Below, in pieces: positions 1 to 8,481 of a stretch of 64,000 nucleotides of DNA. This DNA is from Pseudazoarcus pumilus. Its GTDB lineage: Bacteria > Pseudomonadota > Gammaproteobacteria > Burkholderiales > Rhodocyclaceae. A program made the translations under genes and the position numbers. The DNA is taken from the NCBI RefSeq assembly GCF_002872475.1, contig NZ_CP025682.1:2666001-2730000 (forward strand), written 5' to 3'. Every line of letters starts with the position of its first letter. The first letter of the stretch is position 1. The notes beneath the pieces were generated by a model, which was given only the letters and a program-made list of their open reading frames with translations, did no database searches and was not told the origin of the DNA.

Positions 1-899
1 ACTGGACCTTCACGCACAATTTTGCCTACAGTCAAGCCATTGATATTTCACAAAATTTGGCGCGAGTTATTTCATGGATCCGTCACGTTCTGTGGCCCAA
101 AGGAGAGAGCATTCCAGTCCTCGCCGCCCTCACGGGTTGCGTACTGATGCTCTCGTTCCGGATTAAATACTCGGTTTTTGTTACATCATTTCTCGTCGGG
201 TCCGTCGTCGGAACCATTCCGGGCCACAATTACAATCACTACTTCATGCAGTGGGCACCTGCGGTCTCCCTCGCTGCGGGGGTTGCGCTGGCGATCTTGA
301 TCGCAAATCGCACCAAATTTTTCAGGTTTTCGATTGGTTCGCTGGCCGCCCTAGCGACGCTGATCATGCCTCTCGCCATGCTTCCAGGCTATTACGTAAC
401 CGATCCGGCGCACGTCATTTCACGCAAAGCATTCGGAGCGAACCCATTTCCTGAATCGGAAGTCCTTGCGGAATGGCTTCGCCAAAACTCCGAGAACGAC
501 AACACTGTTTTCATCTATGGGTCAGAGCCACAAATCCTCTTCCTTTCCGGTCTGCGCAATGTATCTCGGCATATATATATGTACCCTTTACTTCAGAATT
601 TCGAAAGGCATGAGGAGTTCCAAGAGGAAGCAATTCGCGACATCATAAAAGAACGACCCACCTTTATTGTAAGCACAAATGTACCAACGTCACTCTTGGC
701 CAGTCGAAGCGCAAGCCCTCGCTTTGATCGTGCGATAACTCGCTATGTTCAAGAAAATTACCGCCCTGTTGGCTGGATACCGGTCACAAACATCGCTCCA
801 GAATTTAATTCAATTAGCATAATGGACCGCAATCTGGCTCGGAGATTTTCAGAACACACTTATCGCATACTTCTTTTCAAACGATCATCTAGAGAATAA
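1..899 (+). CDS. Membrane glycosyltransferase, GT39/ArnT-like, C-terminal part (5' truncated by window)
   Basis: The reading frame is open to the left edge of the window, so only the C-terminal ~298 residues are present. Several hydrophobic segments are followed by a soluble tail. The tail carries a Gly-Ser-Glu-Pro-x-x-x-Phe-Leu-Ser-Gly stretch (around codons 158-168 of the visible part), a signature I know from the C-terminal region of GT39 / dolichyl-phosphate-mannosyltransferase-like membrane glycosyltransferases, which use polyprenyl-phosphate sugars at the periplasmic face. Base composition is clearly more AT-rich than every other gene here, suggesting horizontal acquisition as part of a polysaccharide locus. 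It ends before an IS110 fragment on the opposite strand. Exact substrate cannot be inferred. Confidence 0.6.
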   Translation, partial: WTFTHNFAYSQAIDISQNLARVISWIRHVLWPKGESIPVLAALTGCVLMLSFRIKYSVFVTSFLVGSVVGTIPGHNYNHYFMQWAPAVSLAAGVALAILIANRTKFFRFSIGSLAALATLIMPLAMLPGYYVTDPAHVISRKAFGANPFPESEVLAEWLRQNSENDNTVFIYGSEPQILFLSGLRNVSRHIYMYPLLQNFERHEEFQEEAIRDIIKERPTFIVSTNVPTSLLASRSASPRFDRAITRYVQENYRPVGWIPVTNIAPEFNSISIMDRNLARRFSEHTYRILLFKRSSRE

Positions 900-1113
900 T
901 GACATTTTTTACGAACAAGAATTACTAACCCCTCCCCATAAGCAATTCCATATGGGCGACAATATGGCCTATTGAATGCAAGCTCCCGTCGGACGGCCAC
1001 GCGCTGGGCCCTCACACCTTGCAGGTGATGCGACATCAAAGAGGTGTATGACAGGCAAACGGTACAAAGCGTCGCGGCAGCGTTTGGCGTCGGTGTCGGA
1101 TTTCGCCTGCGGT

Positions 1114-1425
1114 TCATCGCCGGCCCACCGCTTCGCAGATCGCCTCGGCGTCGTTGGCGTCGTTCTTGTTGCCACGCACATACGGCTTCACAAATTGCGG
1201 CGCAATGAGCCGCACATCATGGCCCAGCTCGCGCAGGCGCCGCGCCCAGTGGTGCGCACCGGCGCACGCCTCCATCCCGATCAGGCACGGCTCAAGACGC
1301 GCCAGATACTCCAGCAGCTGCGCCCGCCGTACCTGACGGCGCAACACCCGATGACCCCGCTCATCCACTCCATGGAGCTGAAACACCTGCTTTGCCAGAT
1401 CAATGCCAAGGCGCGTAATCTTCAT
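1114..1425 (-). pseudogene. IS110-family transposase, N-terminal fragment
   Basis: The ~103-residue product starts MKITRLGIDLAK and contains IGMEACAGAHHWAR, then KNDANDAEAICEA. These are hallmark N-terminal (DEDD/RuvC-like) motifs of IS110 transposases. A full IS110 transposase is about 340 residues; here homology stops just after the NDANDAEA motif and a stop codon follows, so the C-terminal Tnp20-type domain is gone. The start at 1425 was chosen over an upstream in-frame ATG (1461) because a GAGGAGG-type ribosome site lies directly before it. The fragment separates the AT-rich membrane glycosyltransferase from the GC-rich polysaccharide genes, consistent with a rearranged insertion boundary. 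Confidence 0.85.
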
Positions 1426-1545
1426 CTTGGACTCCTCCTCAACCTGTGACTGGGAATGCAATTCTCAGTCTGGCACTTCGATGCCGTAAGGGGGAGGAGT
1501 CCATCCCATTGACCTACAAAAACCGCAGAATCGACGGCCTCGCCC

Positions 1546-1575
1546 GTAGGTCGCTGCGAGCGCAGCGAGGGGCGA
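1546..1575. repeat. REP-like hairpin downstream of the COG5610 gene
   Basis: A short GC-rich palindrome (CGCTGC-N4-GCAGCG at 1552-1567) lies in a GTAGGTCGC context, just past the stop codon of the minus-strand gene ending at 1592. Its start resembles the GTAGGGCGC start of the longer palindrome at 19888. It could be a REP-type element or act as a transcription end. No T-run is present, so it is not called a terminator. Confidence 0.35.
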
Positions 1576-1591
1576 CACATAGCCGTACATT

Positions 1592-3586
1592 CTATCCCCT
1601 TTGCCCGCCACGCCTGCCACCGCCGAAAAGCTCGTCGATGCGCACCACGCCGCGCCCGCAATAGTGGTCGTCGCCGGCAATGTCGGCGAGCAGCGCGCGC
1701 TCGCTCGCGCTGATGCCTTCCCAGAACTCGCGGAAGAGATCGACGACCTGCCCGCGATCGATCGCAAGCGGCGCGTCGATGCGGCGTGCCGCGTCGCGCC
1801 AGTCATCGATGAAGGCCATCGCGCCGGCTCGGATCTCGGCGCGCAGTGGCGCACTGGCGTGCTCCACGTCGGAGAGCGCCTGCATCTGCGCGACGACCGC
1901 CCCGCCCGCGAGGCGGTAGCGCACCACCTGCGCCTCGTCCGCGCCCAGCAGCAGTTCCAGCCCCAGGCAATAGCGCAACAGCGGCGAATCCTCGGGCGTG
2001 GCCACATCGTGCGCGAAGCAGCCGTCGGCGGCGACATCGAAGCGCGCGCGCGTGTCCGCGGCGACTTCGCGCGTGAGCAGATAATAGCCATGCACGCGCG
2101 CGCCGCTCAGCGCACACAGCCGTGCCTGGGTGCTGGCCGCGTAACCGACGTCGACGATCGCCGAGCCCTCGCCGAGCGCGCGCTCGTGCAGATAGGCGAG
2201 AAGCGCCTCGCGCTCGTCCTCGGCCTGGGCGAGGATGCGCTCCATCAGCGCGTCGAGCACCGGGAGCAGCGCCTCGATGCGGCCGGAGACTACCGCCACC
2301 TTGCGCTCCCGCGGCCACAGACCGGCGGCGTCGAACGCCTCGAGTTCGGTATCCGACAGGCGCAGGCCGAAACGGCGCTCGAGGAATTCGCCGAGCCCGG
2401 TCGGCAGCCAGGCCGTGCGTGCAACCTCGAGGACGTCTTCGCGATCGTGCATCGCCGGCACCGACACGGCGCGACGCGACAGCACCAGATAATCCGCCTG
2501 GGGCAGCGCCGGCGCGTCGGCATGCAGGCGGCGAAAGGCGTCAAGCAGCACGCGCCCCTCGCGCGCGACGAAATGCAGGCGGCGCACGCCGTCGCGGCAT
2601 GCGCGATCGGCGAGCCATTGGCAGAAGCCGACCAGCAGCGGCCCGACCACGGCATAGCCGATATCCGCGCGCGCGCCCTGCACCAGCGAGGCGCGATCTC
2701 GCGAGGTCGCCGGATGCGAATACATGCGGCGCGCCAGCAGCCCGGTCAGCACGCTTGCACCGAGACCGTCGTGCCGTCGCCGCCCGGCCCAGGCGACGAA
2801 GCGCGGGAAGCCGACGCTGACTTCCGCAGCGGACGGAAGGCGGCAGGTCCGCAGGTCCAGCGATTTCGGCATGGCTTCGTCCGACAGGACGTGATCGCCG
2901 ACCACCAGCAGCTGCTGCGGGCGCAGGCCGGTATCGGACAGAATCCGTTGGTAGAGCGCGCCGGTGGACTTGCGCTCGCCCAGGGCCGAGGACACGTACA
3001 CATCGGCACCCGCGACGATGCCGGCGTTGGCGAGCATGGCCTCGATCGCCGCACGCGGCAGCGCGGTATCACTGGCGATGATCACGCGCTTGCCCGCCGC
3101 GCGGGCCGCCTGCAGCAGGTTCAGGCCGGCGGCGCGCGGCACGGCGAGATCACGCTCGACCGCGGTCTCGACCGCCTGCAGAGCCGCGGGGTCGGCATCA
3201 TGCCGGGCCGCGTATGCCGAAGCGATATCGGCCAGCCCGACCTCTCCGTGCGCTCGGCGTCTTGCCGCGTCCTCGGCAGCGCGGCGACGCTCGACGAAGG
3301 CCGGGTCATCCAGACGCAGAGCGATCACGCGGTGCGCGTCGTCGGCCTGCGCCAGCGGACGCTCGACCAGTGTGTCGAAGACATCGAACACGACCGCGGC
3401 GAGGTGCGGGTCGGCGAGCGTCGCATCGAAGGCCGCCTGATCGAAGTCCGGCGCGGCCTCACGCCGGCTGCCACCGGCGCGCCGCCAGGCGTTGCGCAGC
3501 TCCGCCAGCGCCCGGCGCACGGCCGCGCGAACCCCCCAGGTGCGTCCGTAGCGCAATGCCTGGCCGAGTACGCGCATCGCCGTCAC
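1592..3586 (-). CDS. HAD-superfamily protein of COG5610 type, polysaccharide-locus associated
   Basis: 664 residues. A HAD hydrolase domain occupies about residues 60-250: motif I is FDVFDTLVERP with both aspartates, motif II is in the IIASDTALP region, and a later VVGDHVLSDE segment fits the motif III/IV acidic pair. The remaining ~400 residues form a C-terminal region typical of COG5610 'predicted HAD hydrolase' proteins found in O-antigen and rhamnan loci; its function is not established. The gene lies 24 bp downstream of the GT2 gene and is the last gene of the minus-strand polysaccharide group. Phosphatase or sugar-phosphate activity is inferred from the fold only. Confidence 0.7.
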   Translation of the reverse strand: MTAMRVLGQALRYGRTWGVRAAVRRALAELRNAWRRAGGSRREAAPDFDQAAFDATLADPHLAAVVFDVFDTLVERPLAQADDAHRVIALRLDDPAFVERRRAAEDAARRRAHGEVGLADIASAYAARHDADPAALQAVETAVERDLAVPRAAGLNLLQAARAAGKRVIIASDTALPRAAIEAMLANAGIVAGADVYVSSALGERKSTGALYQRILSDTGLRPQQLLVVGDHVLSDEAMPKSLDLRTCRLPSAAEVSVGFPRFVAWAGRRRHDGLGASVLTGLLARRMYSHPATSRDRASLVQGARADIGYAVVGPLLVGFCQWLADRACRDGVRRLHFVAREGRVLLDAFRRLHADAPALPQADYLVLSRRAVSVPAMHDREDVLEVARTAWLPTGLGEFLERRFGLRLSDTELEAFDAAGLWPRERKVAVVSGRIEALLPVLDALMERILAQAEDEREALLAYLHERALGEGSAIVDVGYAASTQARLCALSGARVHGYYLLTREVAADTRARFDVAADGCFAHDVATPEDSPLLRYCLGLELLLGADEAQVVRYRLAGGAVVAQMQALSDVEHASAPLRAEIRAGAMAFIDDWRDAARRIDAPLAIDRGQVVDLFREFWEGISASERALLADIAGDDHYCGRGVVRIDELFGGGRRGGQRG

Positions 3587-3610
3587 GGCCTGCCCCGGCG
3601 CGGGCGCGGA

Positions 3611-4558
3611 TCACAGGCGGCCGAGCGCGGCGGCGAGCATGAGCGCAACATTGTCGATTCCCTTCTGTCTGTACAAGCCTGCCTCGCGGAAGGCTCGCAG
3701 CGCCGCCAGGCCGCGCTGCGCGCGCAGCCTGCGAAAGCGTGCGAGCCGCGCCCGGTGTTCGGGAGCGAGCGCATCCCCGAGTGCGTCGAGCGCGGCGCAG
3801 TGCGCATCGTTCCAGCCGCGCATGCGTCCGCCGAGCAACTCCGCGCAGCGACGCGCGCGTGCGCGCACACCCCGATTCGTGCCCTGGGCGTTGTCGGTGT
3901 GCTGACGATAGCGCACCGTGGGTTCCGGATCGTACCGTACCCGGCCGTTGGCGCCGGTGACCAGAAGATACAGCCACCAGTCATGCGATGCCGCCGCCAC
4001 CGCAGGGCCGGCGCGCCGCAGCAGCTCCAGTGCCGCGCGATTGAAGACCATGGTATTGGCCCCGGCCAGGCTCTGCACCAGCGCATTGGCGAAGGACGGC
4101 GGCCGCGGACACGGTGCCGACAGGCCAAGCACACGTCCCCGCGCGTCAATCAGGCGCGTGCGCGAGCAGTGCAGCGCGGGCACGCCCGCATCGACGCCGG
4201 CGAGCCAGCCAACGGCGCGCGAAAGATGATCCGCCTCCCAGATGTCGTCCTGGTCGCAGAACGCGAAACAATCGCCCTCGACATCGGCGCGGCAGGTCAG
4301 CGACAGGTAATTGGCGACGAAGCCGCGGCAAGGCCCGTCGCCCAGATGAACACGGGCACCGTCGTGACGCTGGGCGAAGTCGGCGACGAGCTCGCCCGTC
4401 GCATCGGCGGAGCCGTCATCGGACACGTACAGCGTCCAGTCGCGGTGCCGCTGCGCAGCGATCGAGGCGAGTTGCTCGGCGAGGTGGGGCACGCCATTGC
4501 AGGTCGCGAGGAGAATCGCGACCCGGGCCGGGCGGCGCGAGGCGCTCATGTAGTCCAC
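3611..4558 (-). CDS. Family 2 glycosyltransferase, rhamnosyltransferase-like
   Basis: 315 residues, cytosolic, single GT-A domain. It begins with VAILLATCNG, then has SDDGSAD (nucleotide-sugar binding) and FCDQDDIW (the DxD-type metal site with following Trp). The HDWWLYLL segment near residue 195 is typical of the rhamnosyltransferase/RfbF-like subgroup. Predicted to add one sugar to a lipid-linked repeat unit or O-antigen on the cytoplasmic face. An alternative start three codons downstream (ATG at 4549) is possible. It lies between the dehydratase and the COG5610 gene on the same strand, with about 100 bp of untranslated DNA upstream. Confidence 0.85.
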   Translation of the reverse strand: MDYMSASRRPARVAILLATCNGVPHLAEQLASIAAQRHRDWTLYVSDDGSADATGELVADFAQRHDGARVHLGDGPCRGFVANYLSLTCRADVEGDCFAFCDQDDIWEADHLSRAVGWLAGVDAGVPALHCSRTRLIDARGRVLGLSAPCPRPPSFANALVQSLAGANTMVFNRAALELLRRAGPAVAAASHDWWLYLLVTGANGRVRYDPEPTVRYRQHTDNAQGTNRGVRARARRCAELLGGRMRGWNDAHCAALDALGDALAPEHRARLARFRRLRAQRGLAALRAFREAGLYRQKGIDNVALMLAAALGRL

Positions 4559-4660
4559 CGGCGCGTCATCCGCACAACGGGAGAAAACGGTCCGGGCGGT
4601 AACCTCGGTGTGATTTCCCCGACTCTCGCAATCGGCGCCGCCCAGCCCGCACCATGCGCA

Positions 4661-6574
4661 TCAGGCGCCTGTCACGTTTTCCTGCCCCCGGGCGACCAGC
4701 ACCGGCTTGGGCGGATTGTACGGCGCGTACTCACGCACCCAGCGACGCAGATCGCGGCGCACCTCGTCATCGCCACGCGTGCCGCGGTGGGCGAGCCAGT
4801 CGCGCAGTTCGGTCATGATGAAGCCCTCGGGCATCACCGAACGGGCCACGCGCAGCTTGGGATGATGGGTCGGCCGGGTCTGTTCGGCGTTGGCGAGCAC
4901 TTCCTCGTAGAGCTTTTCGCCGGGGCGCAGGCCGGTGAAGACGATGGAGATCTCGGATTCGGCGTAGCCGGAGAGCCGGATCATGTGACGCGCCAGGTCG
5001 AGCACGCGGATGGGCTCACCCATGTCGAGCACGAAGATCTCGCCACCCTCGCCCATCGCGGCGGCCTGCAACAGGAGTTGGGCGGCCTCGTGCGTGGCCA
5101 TGAAGTAGCGCGTGATCTCCGGATGGGTGACGGTGACCGGACCGCCGCGCTCGATCTGCGCCTGGAACTTCGGGATCACGCTGCCGGCGCTGCCCAGCAC
5201 ATTGCCGAAGCGCACCATCTCGAAGCGCGTGCGCGTCGAGCGTGCCTGCAGGTCCTGACACACGACCTCGGCCAGACGCTTGGTGGCGCCCATCACGTTG
5301 GTGGGATTCACCGCCTTGTCGGTGGACACCAGCACGAACTTGTCGACACCGGCCTCCATCGCCGCCTCGCCGAGCACCAGCGTTCCCAGCGCGTTGTTGC
5401 GCGCGGCCTGCCAGGCGTTGTGCTCCTCCATCAGCGGCACATGCTTGTAGGCCGCGGCGTGGAAGACGATGGCCGGCGCGTGGCGTTCGAGCACTTCGGC
5501 CACGCGTGCGCGATCCTTGATGTCGCCAGCGACCGGCACCAGGTCGATCTCGGGCATGCGCTCGGCGAATTCCTCGCGCAGCGTATACAGCGCGAATTCG
5601 GACAATTCGAAGGCGACGATGCGCGCCGGATTGAAGCGCGCAATCTGGCGGCATAGTTCCGCGCCGATGGAGCCCCCCGCGCCGGTGACCATGGCGACGC
5701 GGCCGGCGAACAGTTCGCGCACCTGCGGCGAATCGATCGCCACCGGCTCGCGCCCCAGCAGATCCTCCACGTGCAGCCGGCGCAGCTGCGTGATCGCCGC
5801 ATGGTTGCTGATGATCTGGCCGATGGCTGGCAGCGTGAAGGCCTGCACGCCGGCTTCCAGGCACAGATTGGCCACCGCGCGGTGGCGTGCCGGGCTGGCC
5901 TCGGGCATGGCGATGATGGCGTGGCGCGCCTTCAGTATCTCGGCCCAGCGCCCGACCTCGTCGATGCCGCCGAGCACGCGCACGCCGAAGATCTCGCGGT
6001 GACGCTTGGCCGGATCGTCGTCGAGCATCGCGACCGCGTTCCATTCGGCAGAGCGGCCCAGTTCCTCGACCAGGTTGGCCGCCTCGCGCCCCGCCCCGAG
6101 CACGATCACCGGCTTGCCCACGCCACGCAGCGCGCCGAACTCGCGATGCTCCTTGAATACGCGGTAGATCGCGCGCCCGCCGCCCATGATCAGGATCAGC
6201 AGCAGCGGATAGGCGACGAAGACGATGCGCGGCAGTGGCGGCTGCGGCGCGAGCAGCACCACGCCGACCGCGATCGCGAAGATGCTGATCGCCGCCGCGC
6301 GCAGGATGCGCAGCAGGTCGGGCATGCTGGCGAAGACCCAGATGCCGCGGTACAGGCCGGCCCCGCGGAAGATCAGCGCCTGGGCGGGGAGCAGCACCAG
6401 CAGGCCGGTCCACAACAGGGAAAGGTATTCGGAGGGAATGTCGCCGTTGAAGCGCAGCAGGAAGGCGCCGCCCCAGGCGGCGGTGACGGCGATCATATCG
6501 AAGACGAAGACCGCCAGCGACCGCCAGTTCGAGCGAAGAGCCACGTTAATCAAAGCGTCATCATCCCGTTGCAT
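4661..6574 (-). CDS. Membrane-anchored nucleotide-sugar 4,6-dehydratase/epimerase (WbpM/CapD/PglF type)
   Basis: 637 residues, the usual length of long WbpM/CapD proteins. The first ~130 residues contain four hydrophobic segments, followed by a CoA-binding-like Rossmann region (VIVLGAGREAANLVEEL, near residue 155) and a C-terminal SDR domain. In the SDR domain, VTGAGGSIGAELC is the NAD(P) loop, and STDKAVNPTNVMGATKR carries the Thr/Met-x-x-Lys variant of the catalytic triad that marks UDP-GlcNAc 4,6-dehydratases. Predicted to make the 4-keto-6-deoxy precursor of an amino-deoxy sugar such as QuiNAc, FucNAc or bacillosamine. It is adjacent to a WecA-like initiating transferase and an epimerase, as in many O-antigen loci. 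Confidence 0.9.
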   Translation of the reverse strand: MQRDDDALINVALRSNWRSLAVFVFDMIAVTAAWGGAFLLRFNGDIPSEYLSLLWTGLLVLLPAQALIFRGAGLYRGIWVFASMPDLLRILRAAAISIFAIAVGVVLLAPQPPLPRIVFVAYPLLLILIMGGGRAIYRVFKEHREFGALRGVGKPVIVLGAGREAANLVEELGRSAEWNAVAMLDDDPAKRHREIFGVRVLGGIDEVGRWAEILKARHAIIAMPEASPARHRAVANLCLEAGVQAFTLPAIGQIISNHAAITQLRRLHVEDLLGREPVAIDSPQVRELFAGRVAMVTGAGGSIGAELCRQIARFNPARIVAFELSEFALYTLREEFAERMPEIDLVPVAGDIKDRARVAEVLERHAPAIVFHAAAYKHVPLMEEHNAWQAARNNALGTLVLGEAAMEAGVDKFVLVSTDKAVNPTNVMGATKRLAEVVCQDLQARSTRTRFEMVRFGNVLGSAGSVIPKFQAQIERGGPVTVTHPEITRYFMATHEAAQLLLQAAAMGEGGEIFVLDMGEPIRVLDLARHMIRLSGYAESEISIVFTGLRPGEKLYEEVLANAEQTRPTHHPKLRVARSVMPEGFIMTELRDWLAHRGTRGDDEVRRDLRRWVREYAPYNPPKPVLVARGQENVTGA

Positions 6575-7504
6575 CTAGCGGACCACGCGCCGGCCGCAGA
6601 AAATCAATCCGGCGCACCATAGCACGAACACGGCCCAGCCCCACCCGGCCTGCATGCGCATCAGCAGCGCCAGCGCCGCACCTCCGGCCATCGCCAGCGC
6701 CCAGTGCCGGCACATGCGCCCGTGGCCCATGCCGGCGCGCACCATGCGCTGATAGACGTGTTCGCGATGCGCCTGCCATACGCGCTCTCCCCGCAGTGCC
6801 CTGCGCGCCAGCGTCCAGGTGGCGTCGAGCAGAAAGGGGGCAAACACCATCGGCCCGAACCACACCGGCCATGCGCCGGCCACTGCGCCAACCCAGCCAA
6901 ACCCACCTGCCATGAAGCCCAGCGGAATGGCACCCACGTCGCCCATGAAGATGCGTGCCGGATGCCAGTTGTAGCGCAGGAACCCGGCAGCGCCTCCCGC
7001 GACGGCAATGCACATTAGCGCCAGTGCGCCATGACCCGCGAGCGCGAAGCCCGCGCCGTAGGCGGTGAAGCCGACCAGCGCCATCGCGCCGGCGAGCCCG
7101 TCTGCGCCGTCCATGAAATTGTACGCATTAGTCGCCCATGCAATCGCGATGGTCATTGTAAGACCCGCCACCAGACCGCCCGGATGCGCCACAAATACAA
7201 CACTTGCCGCGACCAGAAGGTGCACCGCCAGGCGCGGCGCGAACGGCAGCCCGCGCCAGTCGTCCAGCATCGACACCACCGCCAGCACCATGATCGCGAG
7301 CAGCCAGACGGCATCGACACCGGCCCAGGCACCGGTCGCGAGTGCGACGAGCACGATCGCCACGCCGCCACCGTGCGGCGTCGGCGCGACGTGCAGCGAG
7401 CGCTCGCCCGGCACGTCGAGCCCATGGTCGGCGAAGCGCAGGCGCAGCGCGATCAGCGCCATGGCGACGAACAGCGATGCGGCGAAGACCACGACATAGT
7501 TCAT
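6575..7504 (-). CDS. WecA/WbpL-type undecaprenyl-phosphate sugar-1-phosphate transferase
   Basis: 309 residues with about ten hydrophobic segments, MraY/WecA (GT4-type polyprenyl transferase) family. Motifs seen: SMLDDW (Mg-binding Asp pair), NAYNFMDGADGLAG, FMGDVGAIPLG, and near the C-terminus HREHVYQRM, the cytoplasmic His-rich loop. Predicted to transfer a sugar-1-phosphate to undecaprenyl phosphate, the first step of O-antigen/EPS repeat assembly. The start at 7504 was chosen because its ATGA overlaps the stop of the epimerase gene; an upstream in-frame start would add 36 residues of non-family sequence. It forms a typical WbpV-WbpL-WbpM-like trio with its neighbours. Confidence 0.88.
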   Translation of the reverse strand: MNYVVVFAASLFVAMALIALRLRFADHGLDVPGERSLHVAPTPHGGGVAIVLVALATGAWAGVDAVWLLAIMVLAVVSMLDDWRGLPFAPRLAVHLLVAASVVFVAHPGGLVAGLTMTIAIAWATNAYNFMDGADGLAGAMALVGFTAYGAGFALAGHGALALMCIAVAGGAAGFLRYNWHPARIFMGDVGAIPLGFMAGGFGWVGAVAGAWPVWFGPMVFAPFLLDATWTLARRALRGERVWQAHREHVYQRMVRAGMGHGRMCRHWALAMAGGAALALLMRMQAGWGWAVFVLWCAGLIFCGRRVVR

Positions 7505-8481
7505 GGCACCGCCCTGGGCAGTTCGCCGCCTAGCGCTTCGCGCAGGCCGTCGGCCAGCGCCACACGCGCGCGCCAACCCAGTTCGCGCTCGATCGCGCGC
7601 GGGCTGTAGCACTCCGGGTCGAGCAGGCGCGAGACCGCAGCCGTATCGAGCGGCATGCGTCGGCGCAACAGCCGCCCCGCGGCGTCGCCCGCATGGCCGG
7701 CCGCACGCAGCACCGCCGCCGGCACGCGCCAGCGCATTGGCGAAAGCCCCAGCAACGCCCGCGTCAGATCGTAGATCCGGGCGGCCGTATGCGGCTCGGC
7801 GTCGGCGACGATGAAGGTACGACTCCTCGCCGTCGGCGCGCCGAGCACGGCACGCACGGCAGCGACGACATCGGCCGCATGCACCATCGAGCGCGGCCCG
7901 CAGGTATGCGGCAGGGGCGGAAACCAGCCGGCGCGGATGCCGGCGAGCATGCGTTCCAGATTGCCGCGACTGCCGTGGCCATAGACCATCGCCAGACGCA
8001 GACTGGTCGCGACCATGGGGGAATCTGCGCAGAGTTGCGCGAGCGCGTCCTCGGCGGCGCGCTTGGATCGGCCATAGGGCGTGTCCGGTGGCGCCGGCCA
8101 GGATTCGTCGGCGACCGCGCCGCCCGGATGCCCCGCGGCCTTGACGCTGGACAGGAACACCAGATGTCGCACGCCAGCCGCGACGGCCGCTTCGGCGAGT
8201 CGCCGCGTGCCCAGGCGGTTGATGCGCTCGTGCGCGGCGGCGTCATCGCGCGCGCCGTGCGCATGCGCGTGGCCGGCGCAATGCACGACGAAGGCCACGC
8301 CCTCGCAGGCTCGCGCGAGCGCGCGCTCGTCGTCCAGATCGGCGATCGCCACGCCCGGGCCGGGGTTGCCATGGCGGAACATGCGCACCACTTCGAAGCC
8401 ATCGTCCAGCGCGGCGGCAATGCGCGTGCCGAGAAAGCCGCCAGCCCCCGTTACGAGTACGCGCCGCCTGGCCTCGCTCAA
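7501..8481 (-). CDS. NAD-dependent nucleotide-sugar epimerase (extended SDR, WbpV-like)
   Basis: 326 residues. The N-terminal VLVTGAGGFLGTRI is the NAD-binding GxxGxxG loop. FLSSVKAAG supplies the catalytic Ser/Lys region and PYGRSKRAAE is the YxxxK active site, giving an extended SDR of UDP-sugar 4-epimerase type. In the known order epimerase - WecA-like - CapD-like it would act as a UDP-sugar epimerase/reductase supplying the initiating sugar, for example UDP-QuiNAc/FucNAc (inference from context). The start codon overlaps the polA stop (ATGA) and its stop overlaps the WecA-like start, so polA, this gene and the next form one translationally coupled chain. Confidence 0.85.
   Translation of the reverse strand: MSEARRRVLVTGAGGFLGTRIAAALDDGFEVVRMFRHGNPGPGVAIADLDDERALARACEGVAFVVHCAGHAHAHGARDDAAAHERINRLGTRRLAEAAVAAGVRHLVFLSSVKAAGHPGGAVADESWPAPPDTPYGRSKRAAEDALAQLCADSPMVATSLRLAMVYGHGSRGNLERMLAGIRAGWFPPLPHTCGPRSMVHAADVVAAVRAVLGAPTARSRTFIVADAEPHTAARIYDLTRALLGLSPMRWRVPAAVLRAAGHAGDAAGRLLRRRMPLDTAAVSRLLDPECYSPRAIERELGWRARVALADGLREALGGELPRAVP

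Noticed and set aside
1039-1105. HTH-like peptide (YDRQTVQSVAAAFGVGV) on the plus strand, resembling transposase starts
   Set aside because: Too short, no start codon, frame broken; may be a relic of an IS but cannot be supported.
1601-5656. Open frame of about 1350 codons on the plus strand opposite the polysaccharide genes
   Set aside because: High-GC DNA leaves antisense frames open; the product is Arg/Ala/His-rich without motifs, and three recognisable genes lie on the other strand.
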